Source: Rhodanobacteraceae bacterium
GTDB lineage: Bacteria; Pseudomonadota; Gammaproteobacteria; Xanthomonadales; SZUA-5
Assembly: GCA_016717705.1 (NCBI GenBank)
Contig: JADKFD010000001.1
Coordinates: 1-64,000 of the forward strand
Length of the DNA: 64,000 nucleotides
Direction of reading: 5' to 3'
In this document: positions 19,707 through 28,535 of the stretch, piece after piece
Layout: the number at the start of each line of letters is the position of its first letter
Numbering within the stretch: position 1 is the stretch's first letter
Made by a program: the position numbers and the translations under genes
The notes under the pieces: generated by a model
What the model was told of the DNA's origin: nothing
The model's database searches: none
The model's input: the letters and a program-made list of their open reading frames with translations, nothing else

Positions 19707-19913
19707 ATGGGCAGCGTCGCCGGCCTGCTCTGGGGCGTGGTGTTCAGCTCCATCGGTCTTGGCTATTTCCTTTACGGCAAGAAGCAGCGCTCGATCTCGC
19801 CGCTGCTCTTCGGCGTCGCGCTGATGGGCTTTCCGTATTTCGTCAGCAACACCTGGGTGATGTTCCTGGTCGGCGCAGCGCTGACTGCGGGGCCGTATTT
19901 CATTCGGCTGTAG
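19707..19913 (+). CDS. Small two-helix membrane protein, unrecognised
   Basis: A 68-residue inner-membrane protein. It opens MGSVAGLLWGVVFSSIGLGY, has a short basic cytoplasmic stretch YGKKQRSI, and ends with a second hydrophobic part (LLFGVALMGFPYFVSNT and MFLVGAALTAGPYF). ATG at 19707 has AGGAGT six bases upstream. A longer in-frame reading runs back into rnpB and is rejected. Proteins of this shape are widespread in gammaproteobacteria, but I do not know a function. It stands alone between the REP doublet and the convergent Cys-motif genes. Confidence 0.75.
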   Translation: MGSVAGLLWGVVFSSIGLGYFLYGKKQRSISPLLFGVALMGFPYFVSNTWVMFLVGAALTAGPYFIRL

Positions 19914-20056
19914 CGTCACTGCTCGGTCAGGCGTGACTCGCCGCAACGTGCCGTGAATCGCTCCGCGACTCACCTTCGGGCCCGGTGTACGCGCGTCAAC
20001 GCTCGCGGGATAACGGCGAGGGGTTGCGCCATGGCCGTCTTGCTACAGGCCGCGGC

Positions 20057-21025
20057 TCAGGGCTTCGGCGGCAAGGGCAGCGGATCGAACAGGCCAACGA
20101 CATCGCCAGCGCGGATGCGCCGCAACAAGTCGGCGCGATGCGACTGGATCAGTTCCCGCGCGCGGGCGCCGTGGTAGGCGTCGAACAGCATGGTTTCGTA
20201 GTCCGGATAGCCGCAGTAGCCGCGCAGCGCGCAGCTGCGCCGCAGTGCGTCGCTGTCGCCGCCACACGGCGCGCCGAGGTCGCAGCCGAGCAGCGAGAAC
20301 AGGGTCACTGCGCCGTAGCCTGCATACGGACCGAGCAGGTCTGCGCGCGCCACCAGGCTGTTCTCCAGCACACGACCGACGTCGGCCAACAGTTCCGGAC
20401 GGCCAGCCAACAGCGCCTGCTCCAGCATCTGCCGCATCGAGATGGCCTGATTTGCGTCGATCTCGATCGAACCAGTCGTGGCGGCCAGCGCGCGCAGTCG
20501 GTCCCTGATGTCCGTCGATTGCCGGGCACGCTCGATCAGTTGCGCCTTCAACGCCGCAGCACGATCGCTGTCGGGCACCAATGCCCACTCGCCACAGCGC
20601 TCGATCGCCCATGCGCGCGCCTCGGCGTAGGGCTTGCGCTCAAGCGCAGCGGCTTCGTCGCCCAGCCATTGCCACTGCTGTTCAAACAACAGCGTGGGAT
20701 CGGACCCCGTCAGTTCTCCGCACCACTGCAGCATGCGCAGCGCCTCGCCGGGAGCAAGGTCCTTCTGCAGCAGCGGATCGACACTGTCGATCGGCGCCGC
20801 GGCTGGGGCCGTGGCGGTGTCGACGCGGTTCGCAGTGGCGACGCTTGGAGCCGTTGCACTCGGCGACGAGGCGGCCGATGTGGTCGTATCAGTCGCAGCT
20901 GCCTGCTGGACTGGCGCACCAGGTGTCACCCGTGCAACCGTGGTCGGCAACTGCGCGGGCAGCCACCAAGCGGTGAATGCGACCGCCGCAACCAGGACCA
21001 GCAGACCCGCCCGACGCTGTCGCAT
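20057..21025 (-). CDS. Exported or anchored Cys-motif protein, second of a tandem pair
   Basis: An unrecognised protein of 322 residues with an N-terminal hydrophobic segment (LLVLVAAVAFTAWWLPA) serving as a signal anchor. A low-complexity Ala/Thr/Ser region spans about 30-75, then a helical body. The C-terminal module is LLGCDLGAPC, then RSCALRGYCGYPDYETMLFD and a last stretch DLLRRIRAGDVVGLFDP. The same module ends the gene immediately upstream (21030-22031), four bases away, so the two form an operon and arose by duplication. Four conserved cysteines suggest disulfides in the periplasm. No function is assigned. Confidence 0.8.
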   Translation of the reverse strand: MRQRRAGLLVLVAAVAFTAWWLPAQLPTTVARVTPGAPVQQAAATDTTTSAASSPSATAPSVATANRVDTATAPAAAPIDSVDPLLQKDLAPGEALRMLQWCGELTGSDPTLLFEQQWQWLGDEAAALERKPYAEARAWAIERCGEWALVPDSDRAAALKAQLIERARQSTDIRDRLRALAATTGSIEIDANQAISMRQMLEQALLAGRPELLADVGRVLENSLVARADLLGPYAGYGAVTLFSLLGCDLGAPCGGDSDALRRSCALRGYCGYPDYETMLFDAYHGARARELIQSHRADLLRRIRAGDVVGLFDPLPLPPKP

Positions 21026-21029
21026 CTAT

Positions 21030-22031
21030 TCAGGGCCCCGGCGGCGGAATATCGAAGATCGCAGCGAGTTCGCCCCGTCGCAGCATCTCCAGCAAGGCCC
21101 GCCGCTGTCCCTGGACGATCTGCCACTGCCGCGGCGGCAGCAGTTGCAGCAACTCCTCCTCGTAGCTGCCCTCGAAGCAATGGCCGTGGCTGAGACATAT
21201 GCGCCGCTGCAGCGCGCCGCCCGCCGCACAGTCGTAGCCGAGGTCGCACGCGGCGAGAGTCCAGACCTCACCGGTGAAACGACTCCCCTCGGCAAAGGCC
21301 TGGGCGAGGTCAACCAAGGTCTGCGGGTTGCCTGGATCGAGGTGGGCGATTGCGAGCGACTGCTCAGCGCGCCACTCTTCAAGCGGTGGCGGCCAGTGCC
21401 GCTCGCGCTGCGCATCGAGCAGTTGGCCGAGGGGATCGCCACTGGCTGCCCACAGCGCCAGCGCCTCTTCGACCATGGACTGCCAGCGGAGCATCGCGCG
21501 CTCCTCGTCCGTTTCCGGGAACAGCAGCCGGCATTCGCCGATCAAACTGCCCATGAGTTCTGCTCGCAGCTCGTTTCGGGGCTGGTCTGCACGCGCACCA
21601 AGATGGCTGGCGTAGCGGGGCTTTTCGTCAAACCGCTCGCCGTAGCTGAGGTCGGCGCATTCCATCACGGCCTCGGCCCAGTCCCGCGCTGCCTTGCGAT
21701 CGCCCGAACGCGCGCGGCGTTCGACGGCCGCGAGGCGGGAGCCGGGTCGTTCTTCCGACGGCTCCGCTTCCCGCGGCCGCTGCCCGACTGAGTTGTCAGC
21801 GTCGTCGCTCCTGGGTCCTGCCGTCGTCGTGGTGGATGGCGGGGCGTGTCCGGACGTCGCTGTCGACGCCGGCGACCGCTCAGCCTCTGCCTGCGACGGC
21901 GACAATGCGCTGGCCACCGGCGACGGTGAGGGCTGCCCGAATCGAGCGCCAGCCACCACGCCATGATCGATCGCGATCCAGGCGATGGCCGCAAGGGCGA
22001 TGATGGCGAAGAGCGTCAGTCGGATCCGCAT
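21030..22031 (-). CDS. Exported or anchored Cys-motif protein, first of a tandem pair
   Basis: A 333-residue protein of the same architecture as its downstream neighbour. It has an N-terminal hydrophobic anchor (LTLFAIIALAAIAWIAI), a Pro/Ser/Thr/Ala-rich linker to about residue 90, a helical body, and a C-terminal module. That module reads LAACDLGYDC, then RRICLSHGHCFEGSYEEELL, and ALLEMLRRGELAAIFDIPP. The module's cysteine pattern and terminal FD.P motif match the paralogue, while the rest has diverged widely. I know no named domain for it. The pair sits between a small membrane protein and repeats. Confidence 0.8.
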   Translation of the reverse strand: MRIRLTLFAIIALAAIAWIAIDHGVVAGARFGQPSPSPVASALSPSQAEAERSPASTATSGHAPPSTTTTAGPRSDDADNSVGQRPREAEPSEERPGSRLAAVERRARSGDRKAARDWAEAVMECADLSYGERFDEKPRYASHLGARADQPRNELRAELMGSLIGECRLLFPETDEERAMLRWQSMVEEALALWAASGDPLGQLLDAQRERHWPPPLEEWRAEQSLAIAHLDPGNPQTLVDLAQAFAEGSRFTGEVWTLAACDLGYDCAAGGALQRRICLSHGHCFEGSYEEELLQLLPPRQWQIVQGQRRALLEMLRRGELAAIFDIPPPGP

Positions 22032-22130
22032 GAATTCCAGCGGCGATATTCGGCAGGAGCAAGATTGTAATCGCTTGCTGGCGCAGTGAATCCGGCTTGC
22101 ATCGCGTGGGCGAACGGTGATGCGAATAGT

Positions 22131-22193
22131 GCGGACGCGGGTTCAAGCCGCGACCGTGTCGCCCAAAGATCGCGGGGTAAACCCGCTCCCACA
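22131..22193. repeat. REP-like inverted repeat of a second class
   Basis: GCGGGTTCAAGCCGCGA and TCGCGGGGTAAACCCGCT form opposed arms, the right one ending in CCCACA. This differs in sequence from the GCGCGCTTGCGCGC class. It lies upstream of the 21030 gene. Confidence 0.65.
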
Positions 22194-22225
22194 AAAAGCC
22201 CTGCCCGATTCCCCATTTCCCGGGA

Positions 22226-22307
22226 CCCGATTCCCGATTCCCGATTCCCGATTCCCGATTCCCGATTCCCGATTCCCGACAACCAACAACCAACAACCAA
22301 CAACCGT
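22226..22307. repeat. Composite heptamer arrays CCCGATT x7 and CAACAAC x4
   Basis: Seven perfect CCCGATT units (22226-22274) are preceded by degenerate copies from 22204. They run straight into four units of the CAACAAC heptamer, the reverse complement of the rnpB array's unit. The composite ends five bases before the stop codon of the QEGLA gene. Confidence 0.95.
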
Positions 22308-22311
22308 CTTC

Positions 22312-23566
22312 TCACACTCCCATCAACACATGCTCGCGCTCGACCTGGTCGAGGCGGATGCGGTTGACGAACAGCGAGAAGGACAGATAGCCGGCGAGGC
22401 CGTTCTTGCGGTGCATCCACGGTGGCAGGTACATCGGCGGGTCGATGAAACCCTCCTGCACATAGGGTTCCAGTTCGACCACGTCCTGCAGCGTCATCTT
22501 GCCGGCGAACAGATGCTGCGCCAGTTCCAGCTTGCCCGAGCGCAGAGCCCAGCGGAAGAAGGTGTGCACGCTGAGCAGGCCGTGCAGATAAACCGTGTCC
22601 TTGGTGAAGGCCGAGCGGCCCGTCGGTGGGCGCGCCGCGGAACACGCGCATCGCCGAGGTGAAGCTCTCGGTCTCGGTCTGGCCCTGCTCCAGGAAGAAG
22701 CTGAACACCTCGATGAAATTGGCGCCGCGCAGCGCCATGTCGATGGCCAGGATGCGCAGCGAAATGCGCTTCATGCGCATGATGTCGATCGAACCGGTGA
22801 CCAGTTCGGAGAACACCGCGAGGCCCTCCTGGGTCGCCGTGATGCGCGGCGAATTCAGGCCCAGGCTGCCGAGATTGGTCTGCGCACGGCCGTTCAACGA
22901 GGTCAGCGAGTGCACGAAGGCTTCGTGTTCGAGCAGCTGCGACAGATCGTATTCGGAGAAGCAGGTGCCGGCGCGCAGGCGGATGCGGGTCGGGCCGGCG
23001 GCGGCCTTGGCCACCAGATCCGGATCGACCTCGACTTTGACCTTGTGATTGAAGAACACCGCGTCGAGCTTGCTTTCCAGCTCGGCCTTGATGATGTCCG
23101 CGCTCAGGCAGTACTCGACTTCGCCGAGGGCATCGTTGCCGAGGATGTCATCGGCGGCATTGATGAAATGCTGCGCCGCTTCGAGGTTGTTCACCGCCGA
23201 TCCGGCAATGCGATCGCCCGGCCGGCCGTACAGATGCACCGAGTATTCGGTCATCTCCGGCGTGCCCAGGTGATCCAGCAGCAAGGTGGCAACCTGCCAG
23301 GAATGCGCGGTGCGCTGCAGGTAGTTGCCGATCGGGTGCGCGGCGTCGCATTGATGCGCGATGTTCTTCAGCGCGTGGCGGCGATCAGCGTAGTTGAACT
23401 TCTTGTACTCGATCTGCGGTAGCTCGTGCTTGCCGGCGCGCCAGTCGGCGAGGAATCGATCCTGCACCCGCTTGGGCCAGCTCAACGTGCTGAGCATCTT
23501 GATGTCCTTGACCAGCGACACCAGCTCGGCGTCGAGTTCGCGATAGCGGATCAGTTCCTCATCCAT
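22312..23566 (-). CDS. QEGLA-motif (DUF1704-type) putative zinc metallopeptidase, one frameshift
   Basis: A cytoplasmic protein of about 418 residues with the diagnostic TQEGLAVFSEL. The candidate metal site is LEHEAFVHSLTSL, an HExxxH motif, with the QEGLA glutamate about 25 residues later as a further ligand. The family is annotated as flavohaemoglobin expression-modulating. It is related to the eukaryotic MATCAP tubulin tyrosine carboxypeptidases, which use the same HExxxH/E arrangement. The frame breaks near 22610: after RVFRGAP the protein resumes in another frame as AFTKDTVYLHGLLSVHTFFR and ends HVLMGV. ATG at 23566 has GGAGCGGCAGGCG upstream. The substrate is unknown. Confidence 0.88.
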
Positions 23567-23691
23567 CGTCGCCTGCCGCTCCAGTCCGGGGTGGCCCCAT
23601 CATCGCGCAAAAAAGGGGGTGATTGACGCCCGTCAATATGCACGACTATTGCAGCGCTACGCTGGCTGCCTTACACATGAGGAGTGCGCCG

Positions 23692-23820
23692 ATGCGCATC
23701 TGGCAGGAACTGTTGACGAGCACCGAGGGCCAATTCGCGATCGGCGTGATCGGCTTCATGCTGATCATGGGCGGCTGGATGCTGGTCGTCGGCCTGAAGA
23801 AGTCGCGCGGCAAGGGTTGA
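23692..23820 (+). CDS. Small DUF3149-like membrane protein
   Basis: A 42-residue peptide, MRIWQELLTSTEGQFAIGVI then a hydrophobic helix FMLIMGGWMLVVG and a basic tail LKKSRGKG. The WQELLTS start and single helix match the small DUF3149 family as I remember it. ATG at 23692 has GAGGAG seven bases upstream, which decides the start over an earlier in-frame ATG. It lies between divergent and convergent larger genes and is probably its own transcript. Confidence 0.75.
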   Translation: MRIWQELLTSTEGQFAIGVIGFMLIMGGWMLVVGLKKSRGKG

Positions 23821-23842
23821 CGCGCCGGCTGCCTGGGAAAAG

Positions 23843-23919
23843 GCATCGCGCGCGAGCGCGCTCCTACAAATACTCCGAAAATTTGCGGAGGAAAGTAGGA
23901 GCGCGCTCGCGCGCGATGC
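23843..23919. repeat. REP-like palindrome doublet
   Basis: GCATCGCGCGCGAGCGCGCT at 23843 and its inverse ending GCGCGATGC at 23919 flank a 27-base spacer. The doublet lies between the convergent small membrane protein and TonB receptor genes. Confidence 0.88.
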
Positions 23920-23927
23920 AGTTTGCC

Positions 23928-26147
23928 TCAAAATATCAGCCGCACGCCCACCGACATTGTCTGCGGCTTGCCCGGCCGCACGCCCGACGGACGCCGCGAC
24001 GCGACGTACTCCTCGTCGAGCAGGTTGTCGACCTTGGCGAACAACTCGGCACCGTCATTGAGTTGCCAGTTGGCGGCGAGGTCGAGGATCCAGTGCGCGT
24101 CGGTGCTGTAGTCGGGGTCGAGTTCGCCGCTGCCGGCCCGCGTGCGCATGTCGTCCACGTAGGCGGCGCTCATGAAGGTGCTCCAGCGCTCGCCCTCCAG
24201 GCCGGCCTCGAAGAACCACAGGTTCTCGGGCAGGTACGGCAGTTCGTCGCCGGCATTGACGTTGCTCCACTCTTCGAAGCTGCTGCGGAAGCTCGACTGG
24301 AACTCGCCGCGTGTGTACGTGTAGTTGGCTCGCAGCGGCATGCCGATGCCGCTGTCACCGAGTTCGGCGACCTGATAGTTGAGTTCGGCCTCGACGCCAT
24401 AGACCTCGACCTCGCCACCGCTGTACTGGTCGCCGAGATTGCAGTCGCCGCCGGTGGATGCCGTGCAGGTGCCGACGAGATTGTCGTAGTCATTGAGGAA
24501 GCCGATCAGCTCGGCATTCCAGTCGCCGTCGGCGAAGCGCAGTCCTGCTTCGAAGTTGACGCTCTCCTCGGCGTCGACCGTGGTGCCGGGCGCCGGCGGC
24601 GAGTAGCCGCGATGAACGCCGGCCAGCAGTTGCCAGCGCTCGTCGACGTCGTAAGTGGCGCCGAGGCCGGGGATGAACGCGGAAACGTCGCGACGGGCGA
24701 TCAGGATCGGCGGCTCACTGCGCCCGGTCGGCGTGCGCTGCCAGTCCGTGCGGATCAGCTCGATGTGCTCGTAGCGGACGCCGGGCAGCCACTGCCAGTC
24801 GCCGATGCGGATCTGGTCCTGCAGGTAAGCGCTCCAGGCCTCGGCTGCGACCAGCTGGTTGGCGTTGCTGCCGGGCGCGCTATCGGTCGTGCGCACCAGG
24901 CTGCCGCCGCGCATGGCGTAGCGGTCCTCGTCCTGGAAGCGGTCCTCGTTGTCCTCGTGGTAGCGCAGGCCGAGCTCGATCTGGTGCGCGCTGGTGCCCC
25001 AGTCGTGGCTGACGGCGAGCAGGCTCTGCACGCCCTCGGAACTGTAGCTGCGGTTGTTGTTGCGCAGGCGAAACGCGTTTGCTGGACTGTCGGCGCCGCG
25101 AATCCACGCCATCTCGTTCGCGAACCGGGCCGGGTCGGCGAGGATGTTGCCGAGCGTCTGCCCGTTGACGTTCTCGAGCTTGAACCAGTTGCGGGCGAAA
25201 TCGTTGTTGTAGACGACGGTGGTCAGATCGACGCGCTCGCTGAACTGGATGTAGTGGCTGAGTTGCTGCTGCTCGTGCTCGGCCTGGATGTTGTCGAGGT
25301 GCGAGCCACGGTAACGCCGGTTCGGATCGGCGGCGAAATCGGCGTCGGTCAGGCCGAGATAGGTCTCGTTCGAATCCTGGTCGGTGTGGCCGATCTTCAG
25401 TTCCAGTTCCTGGTAGTACGTCGCGTCGGCCGCGCTGTTCCAGCGCACCTTGGCCAGGTGGTCCTGCAGGTCGAACCCCGCATCGCCGCCGCCGTCGATG
25501 TGCTTGAAGCCGTCGCTGCCCTGTTGCACAGCCTCGACCATGAAGCCGAACTGCTCGCCGGAGCCACCGGCCCATCCGTGGGCGTTGTAGGTCGAGTCTT
25601 CGCCGGCGATCAGCGACAGCCGCCCGGAGATCTGCTCGGTCGGAATCGCAGTGGACACCAGGTTGACCTCGCCGCCGGTGGTGCGCGGACCGGAACGGAT
25701 CGACGCCGAACCCTTGCGCACTTCGATCGCGGTCATGCGCTCGACGGTCGGGAAGTAATAGGCCGCCGGCGCCGCGTAGGCGGCAGGGGCGATCAGCACG
25801 CCGTCTTCCATCACCGCGATGCGGTTGTTGCGATCGGTACCGGAGCCACGGATGCCGATGTTGGGACGCAAGCCGTAGCCGTCCTCCTCGATCAGGTACA
25901 GGCCGGGCACGCGCCGCAGCGCGCGATTGACGTCACTGGCAGCGTAGCGCTGCAGTTCCTGTTCGTCGACGTAGTCCGCGGAGCCGGGAATCTCGGCGGC
26001 GCGCTCGGCGCTGCCGATCACTGTCATGCGGTCGAGGCGCTGCATGGCGGCAGGATCGGGCGCCGGAGCAGCATTTGCGAGCGGCGACAGCAACGCCAAC
26101 AGCAGGGCGTTGGGAAGAGTACGCATCGGGGTCATGGGAAAGCTCAT
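23928..26147 (-). CDS. TonB-dependent receptor, FecA-like, probably for ferric siderophores
   Basis: An intact receptor of about 739 residues. The signal peptide (MRTLPNALLLALLSPLANA) lies after a short lead from ATG 26147; ATG 26135 or 26126 are alternative starts. A TonB-box-like MTVIGSAE follows, then a plug with RRVPGLYLIEEDGYGLRPNI, GIRGSGTDRNN and VEVRKG-type text (AIEVRKGSASIRSGP). The barrel ends MSVGVRLIF, with a C-terminal Phe. The arrangement and the GLRPNIGIRG plug resemble the FecA branch, which takes up iron-citrate or related chelates. A Fur box at 26171 predicts derepression under iron limitation. No fecIR-type sigma/anti-sigma pair is adjacent. The exact ligand is not determined. 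Confidence 0.93.
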   Translation of the reverse strand: MSFPMTPMRTLPNALLLALLSPLANAAPAPDPAAMQRLDRMTVIGSAERAAEIPGSADYVDEQELQRYAASDVNRALRRVPGLYLIEEDGYGLRPNIGIRGSGTDRNNRIAVMEDGVLIAPAAYAAPAAYYFPTVERMTAIEVRKGSASIRSGPRTTGGEVNLVSTAIPTEQISGRLSLIAGEDSTYNAHGWAGGSGEQFGFMVEAVQQGSDGFKHIDGGGDAGFDLQDHLAKVRWNSAADATYYQELELKIGHTDQDSNETYLGLTDADFAADPNRRYRGSHLDNIQAEHEQQQLSHYIQFSERVDLTTVVYNNDFARNWFKLENVNGQTLGNILADPARFANEMAWIRGADSPANAFRLRNNNRSYSSEGVQSLLAVSHDWGTSAHQIELGLRYHEDNEDRFQDEDRYAMRGGSLVRTTDSAPGSNANQLVAAEAWSAYLQDQIRIGDWQWLPGVRYEHIELIRTDWQRTPTGRSEPPILIARRDVSAFIPGLGATYDVDERWQLLAGVHRGYSPPAPGTTVDAEESVNFEAGLRFADGDWNAELIGFLNDYDNLVGTCTASTGGDCNLGDQYSGGEVEVYGVEAELNYQVAELGDSGIGMPLRANYTYTRGEFQSSFRSSFEEWSNVNAGDELPYLPENLWFFEAGLEGERWSTFMSAAYVDDMRTRAGSGELDPDYSTDAHWILDLAANWQLNDGAELFAKVDNLLDEEYVASRRPSGVRPGKPQTMSVGVRLIF

Positions 26148-26170
26148 CGCCAAGTCTCAAGGTGCATGCT

Positions 26171-26189
26171 AACGAGAATGATTCGCATG
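26171..26189. promoter_or_regulatory. Fur box upstream of the TonB receptor
   Basis: AACGAGAATGATTCGCATG contains CGAGAATGATTCGCA, 13 of 15 positions of the Fur 7-1-7 consensus TGAtAATgATTaTCA in its GAGAATGATTCTC form. A second overlapping half, ACAATGAGAATAG, follows to about 26203. It lies about 25 bases from the receptor start. Confidence 0.85.
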
Positions 26190-26389
26190 CACAATGAGAA
26201 TAGCGATGGGCTGCAGCGTCGATGTTGACCAAGGTCAACCGGACGTTGTGCGGGCGACCTTGCGGGGGCCGAAGAAACGATCGCGGGCGGGCCGCCCCAG
26301 TTGTGGCGCCGGGTACGCGCCGGCGGAAACACCGCACTTGGCCTGGTGCGCGCCGGTGAACCGCGCGAAGCATCGGATCCGACAGCCGC

Positions 26390-27589
<1,200 letters not shown>

Positions 27590-27757
27590 GGGGGAACCAT
27601 TTCGAGTGGGCCAGCGTGCCGGCGCTCTGGATGTTATCCGAGCGCATGACGTGTAAACACCACGCGCCCTCGAGCAAGGTACCGGCCGGATGCCGGCGAC
27701 GTTCAGTCGCGCAAAGCGCCCATCGCGCGCACCGTTCTCGCTGCACATCATGCGTCA

Positions 27758-28381
27758 CTACGCCCGGTAGATCGGCATCTGGCCCTGCTCGATGCCGACC
27801 ATCTTGAAGCGGGCATTGAACGCCACGGTGATGCGTTCGCCTGCGCCGAGGTACGGGCGTACTTCGTGCAGCACCCAGGACGGGAACATCACCATTGGCG
27901 CCCGGGTGCGCGGACTGGAGGCTGCCCCGCATGCGGGGGGGGGGGGAGCTGCGGCTGTCCTCTGCGCTGTGGTCCGGGGCACGGCAAGACCGGACCAACT
28001 CGCCATCGGGTGGTTGTGCAGCGCGAAATAGCCGCCCTTGCGGGTGATGTGGAACCACGACTCGGCGGAGACATGCAGCTTGCGCAGTTGCTCGAGATCG
28101 TAGCCATTGAGCTCACGAATGGCGCGGTAGAGCTGGCCCCAACAGTAGTCGCGCAACTCCGTGACGGGCGCATCGGGCCAGTCGAACAACTGGAAGTTGC
28201 TCTCCCACAGCGCCGCGTTGCGCTGCACCAGTGGCTGCGGATTGGCATAGCGCTCGCCCGCGGTCTCGCGCTCGAGGAACAGTCGACGCAAACGCTCGTT
28301 CAAAGCGGCTGGGCTGGGGTGCTCGCAGAGCACGAAAGGCACCGCAAACCCTGGAGCAATCTGAAATTTGGCGGCGCTCAC
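27758..28381 (-). CDS. 2-oxoglutarate/Fe(II) oxygenase-like protein, internally damaged
   Basis: A 207-residue reading frame whose ends match the putative 2OG-Fe(II) oxygenases of the TIGR02466/PF13759 type. It has WFHITRKGGYFALHNHPMAS with the first metal ligands (HNHP) and, near the end, MFPSWVLHEVRPY with the distal His. In between, about 40 residues of normal sequence are missing or scrambled, coinciding with a run of 12 G (27935-27946). The central stretch (PRTTAQRTAAAPPPP) looks out of frame. Either the gene is decayed or the assembly is wrong here. The start is a GTG at 28381. Confidence 0.75.
   Translation of the reverse strand: MSAAKFQIAPGFAVPFVLCEHPSPAALNERLRRLFLERETAGERYANPQPLVQRNAALWESNFQLFDWPDAPVTELRDYCWGQLYRAIRELNGYDLEQLRKLHVSAESWFHITRKGGYFALHNHPMASWSGLAVPRTTAQRTAAAPPPPACGAASSPRTRAPMVMFPSWVLHEVRPYLGAGERITVAFNARFKMVGIEQGQMPIYRA
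27935..27946. repeat. Homopolymer of 12 G inside a coding region
   Basis: An uninterrupted 12-base G run interrupts the 2OG oxygenase gene where conserved sequence is lost. It may be a collapse or read artefact rather than genuine DNA. Confidence 0.7.
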
Positions 28382-28535
28382 GGCGTCCGACTCCGGTGAG
28401 TTGATCAGGCCGCGAAGGCTACCTTTAGTCGACGCGTTCGGGTTTGACCAATGCCCCCGGCAGGCGCTAGCCGCTGGGGCTCACCGTGCCGGGGCCCGCG
28501 GCACCGCGCGGGTCGAGGCCAGCCCGACGCCGGGA

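Noticed and set aside
22204..22307. CRISPR array
   Set aside because: The repeats are contiguous 7-bp units without spacers, and no cas genes are present.
23619..26228. An 869-codon plus-strand frame opposite the FecA-like receptor
   Set aside because: It mirrors the receptor's codon structure and shows no recognisable motif.
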